Positions 63,397-64,000 of a stretch of 64,000 bases of DNA are shown here, piece by piece. Origin of the DNA: Frigoribacterium sp. VKM Ac-2836 (GTDB lineage Bacteria > Actinomycetota > Actinomycetes > Actinomycetales > Microbacteriaceae). The notes below the pieces were generated by a model. It searched no databases. It had not been told where the DNA came from and saw nothing but the letters and a program-made list of their open reading frames with translations. The position numbers and the translations under genes are program-made. The stretch lies in NCBI RefSeq assembly GCF_013248995.1, contig NZ_JABRPK010000001.1:620001-684000 (forward strand), given 5' to 3'. Numbering within the stretch: position 1 is the first letter of the stretch; every line of letters begins with the position of its first letter.

Positions 63397-64000
63397 ATGG
63401 CAACGAATCACGCGGTCGCTTACAAGGGCCCCGGCCAGGTCGAGGTCATCGACACCGAGTACCCGACCTTCGAGCTGAAGGACGGCCCGGGCGTCAATCC
63501 CGCGAACGTCGGCCGCAAGGTCAACCACGGCGCGATCCTGCGCACGATCGCGACGAACATCTGCGGCTCCGACCAGCACATGGTCCGCGGTCGCACCACG
63601 GCCCCGTCGAATCTCGTCCTCGGCCACGAGATCACCGGCGAGGTGGTCGAGGTCGGCCCCGACGTCGAGTTCATCAAGGTCGGCGACATCGTCTCGGTGC
63701 CCTTCAACATCGCCTGTGGCCGCTGTCGCAACTGCAAGGAGCGCAAGACCGGCATCTGCCTCAACGTCAACCCCGACCGTCCGGGCAGCGCCTACGGGTA
63801 CGTCGACATGGGCGGCTGGGTCGGCGGCCAGGCCGAGTTCGTGCTCGTGCCCTACGCCGACTGGAACCTGCTGAAGTTCCCCGACCGCGACCAGGCCATG
63901 GAGAAGATCCTCGACCTGGCGATGCTCTCCGACATCTTCCCGACCGGGTTCCACGGCGCCGTCACCGCCGGGGTCGAGGTCGGCTCGACCGTCTACGTCG
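63397..64000 (+). CDS. fdhA: Glutathione-independent formaldehyde dehydrogenase, N-terminal part
   Basis: The first 201 residues are visible and the gene runs off the window. Medium-chain zinc alcohol dehydrogenase: NICGSDQHMVRGR with catalytic-zinc Cys56, LGHEITGEVVEVG with His77 and Glu78, and the structural-zinc set Cys107-x2-Cys110-x2-Cys113-x7-Cys121 (IACGRCRNCKERKTGICLNV). LSDIFPTGFHGAV (178-189) is characteristic of the FdhA branch, in which Asp replaces Cys as third catalytic ligand. AAGGAGG lies 6 bases before the ATG. Strong match for the PFDH-like group; other aldehyde or alcohol substrates are possible. Confidence 0.88.
   Translation, partial: MATNHAVAYKGPGQVEVIDTEYPTFELKDGPGVNPANVGRKVNHGAILRTIATNICGSDQHMVRGRTTAPSNLVLGHEITGEVVEVGPDVEFIKVGDIVSVPFNIACGRCRNCKERKTGICLNVNPDRPGSAYGYVDMGGWVGGQAEFVLVPYADWNLLKFPDRDQAMEKILDLAMLSDIFPTGFHGAVTAGVEVGSTVYV

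Overview
The window is high-GC DNA (about 70 % by eye) from an actinobacterium, most probably a member of Microbacteriaceae. The evidence is the gene order dprA-xerC-M23-rpsB-tsf-pyrH-frr-cdsA, the prfB-ftsE-ftsX-smpB-ssrA block, GlgE glycogen metabolism, DivIVA-type coiled-coil proteins, two SipW-dependent secretion clusters, and many genes whose start codon lies 6-10 bases after a TAnnnT box (leaderless transcripts). I cannot name a genus.

Layout. 1-2740: right end of a prophage (tail genes, M15 endolysin, holin-like protein, and a divergent HEPN-domain gene at the very edge). It abuts dprA, of which only the 3' part is present, so the phage appears to be integrated inside this competence/recombination gene. 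3216-11126: core housekeeping genes (xerC, a degenerate M23 protein, an inserted sugar porter, rpsB, tsf, pyrH, frr, cdsA). 11199-19894: a DivIVA-like protein, a lytic transglycosylase, a small zinc-binding protein, a hydrolase, an AI-2E-type transporter, a long coiled-coil Scy-like protein, a membrane/lipoprotein-like fusion and a thioredoxin-TPR protein. 19971-24162: glgB and glgE. 24574-28356: first SipW-type cluster (three secreted proteins, an anchored partner, an ER-type signal peptidase). 28389-34461: peptide-type ABC transporter. 34490-39070: CSD-DUF1294 protein, YbaK, glycogen debranching enzyme and cysteine desulfurase. 39299-43444: second SipW-type cluster (TasA-like protein, ER-type signal peptidase, LAYTG-anchored protein, large secreted protein). 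43524-48160: membrane protein, prfB, ftsE, ftsX, smpB and ssrA. 48415-52519: LAYTG surface protein, GT-C-like membrane protein, and a LacI-type ligand domain without a DNA-binding domain. 52561-62049: beta-mannoside utilisation operon (ROK regulator, operator, binding protein, two permeases, two ATPases, GH2 beta-mannosidase). 62050-63076: broken exopolysaccharide tyrosine-kinase gene. 63397-end: start of a formaldehyde dehydrogenase.

The most unusual signal is not a gene. The 9-mer GGAGGCGCG occurs about 36 times on the two strands (roughly four or five expected by a hand estimate at 70 % GC), usually inside the longer word CAGGAGGCGCGGG or CCGAGGAGGCGCGGGTC. Many copies form closely spaced inverted pairs. 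The pairs sit in linkers, loops and gene ends, where they are read as TRASS or as SAGGA/STGGA. One pair forms a perfect 19-bp terminator hairpin after ftsX, and two single copies serve as Shine-Dalgarno sites. The pattern resembles the DNA uptake sequences of Neisseria and Pasteurellaceae, and it lies in the same window as a phage-interrupted dprA. I do not know of a description of it in actinobacteria.

The two SipW-type clusters plus two LAYTG proteins suggest an extracellular fibre or matrix system, each cluster with its own signal peptidase. The mannoside operon has a bipartite palindrome between its -35 and -10 boxes, a good candidate operator for the ROK repressor encoded just upstream.
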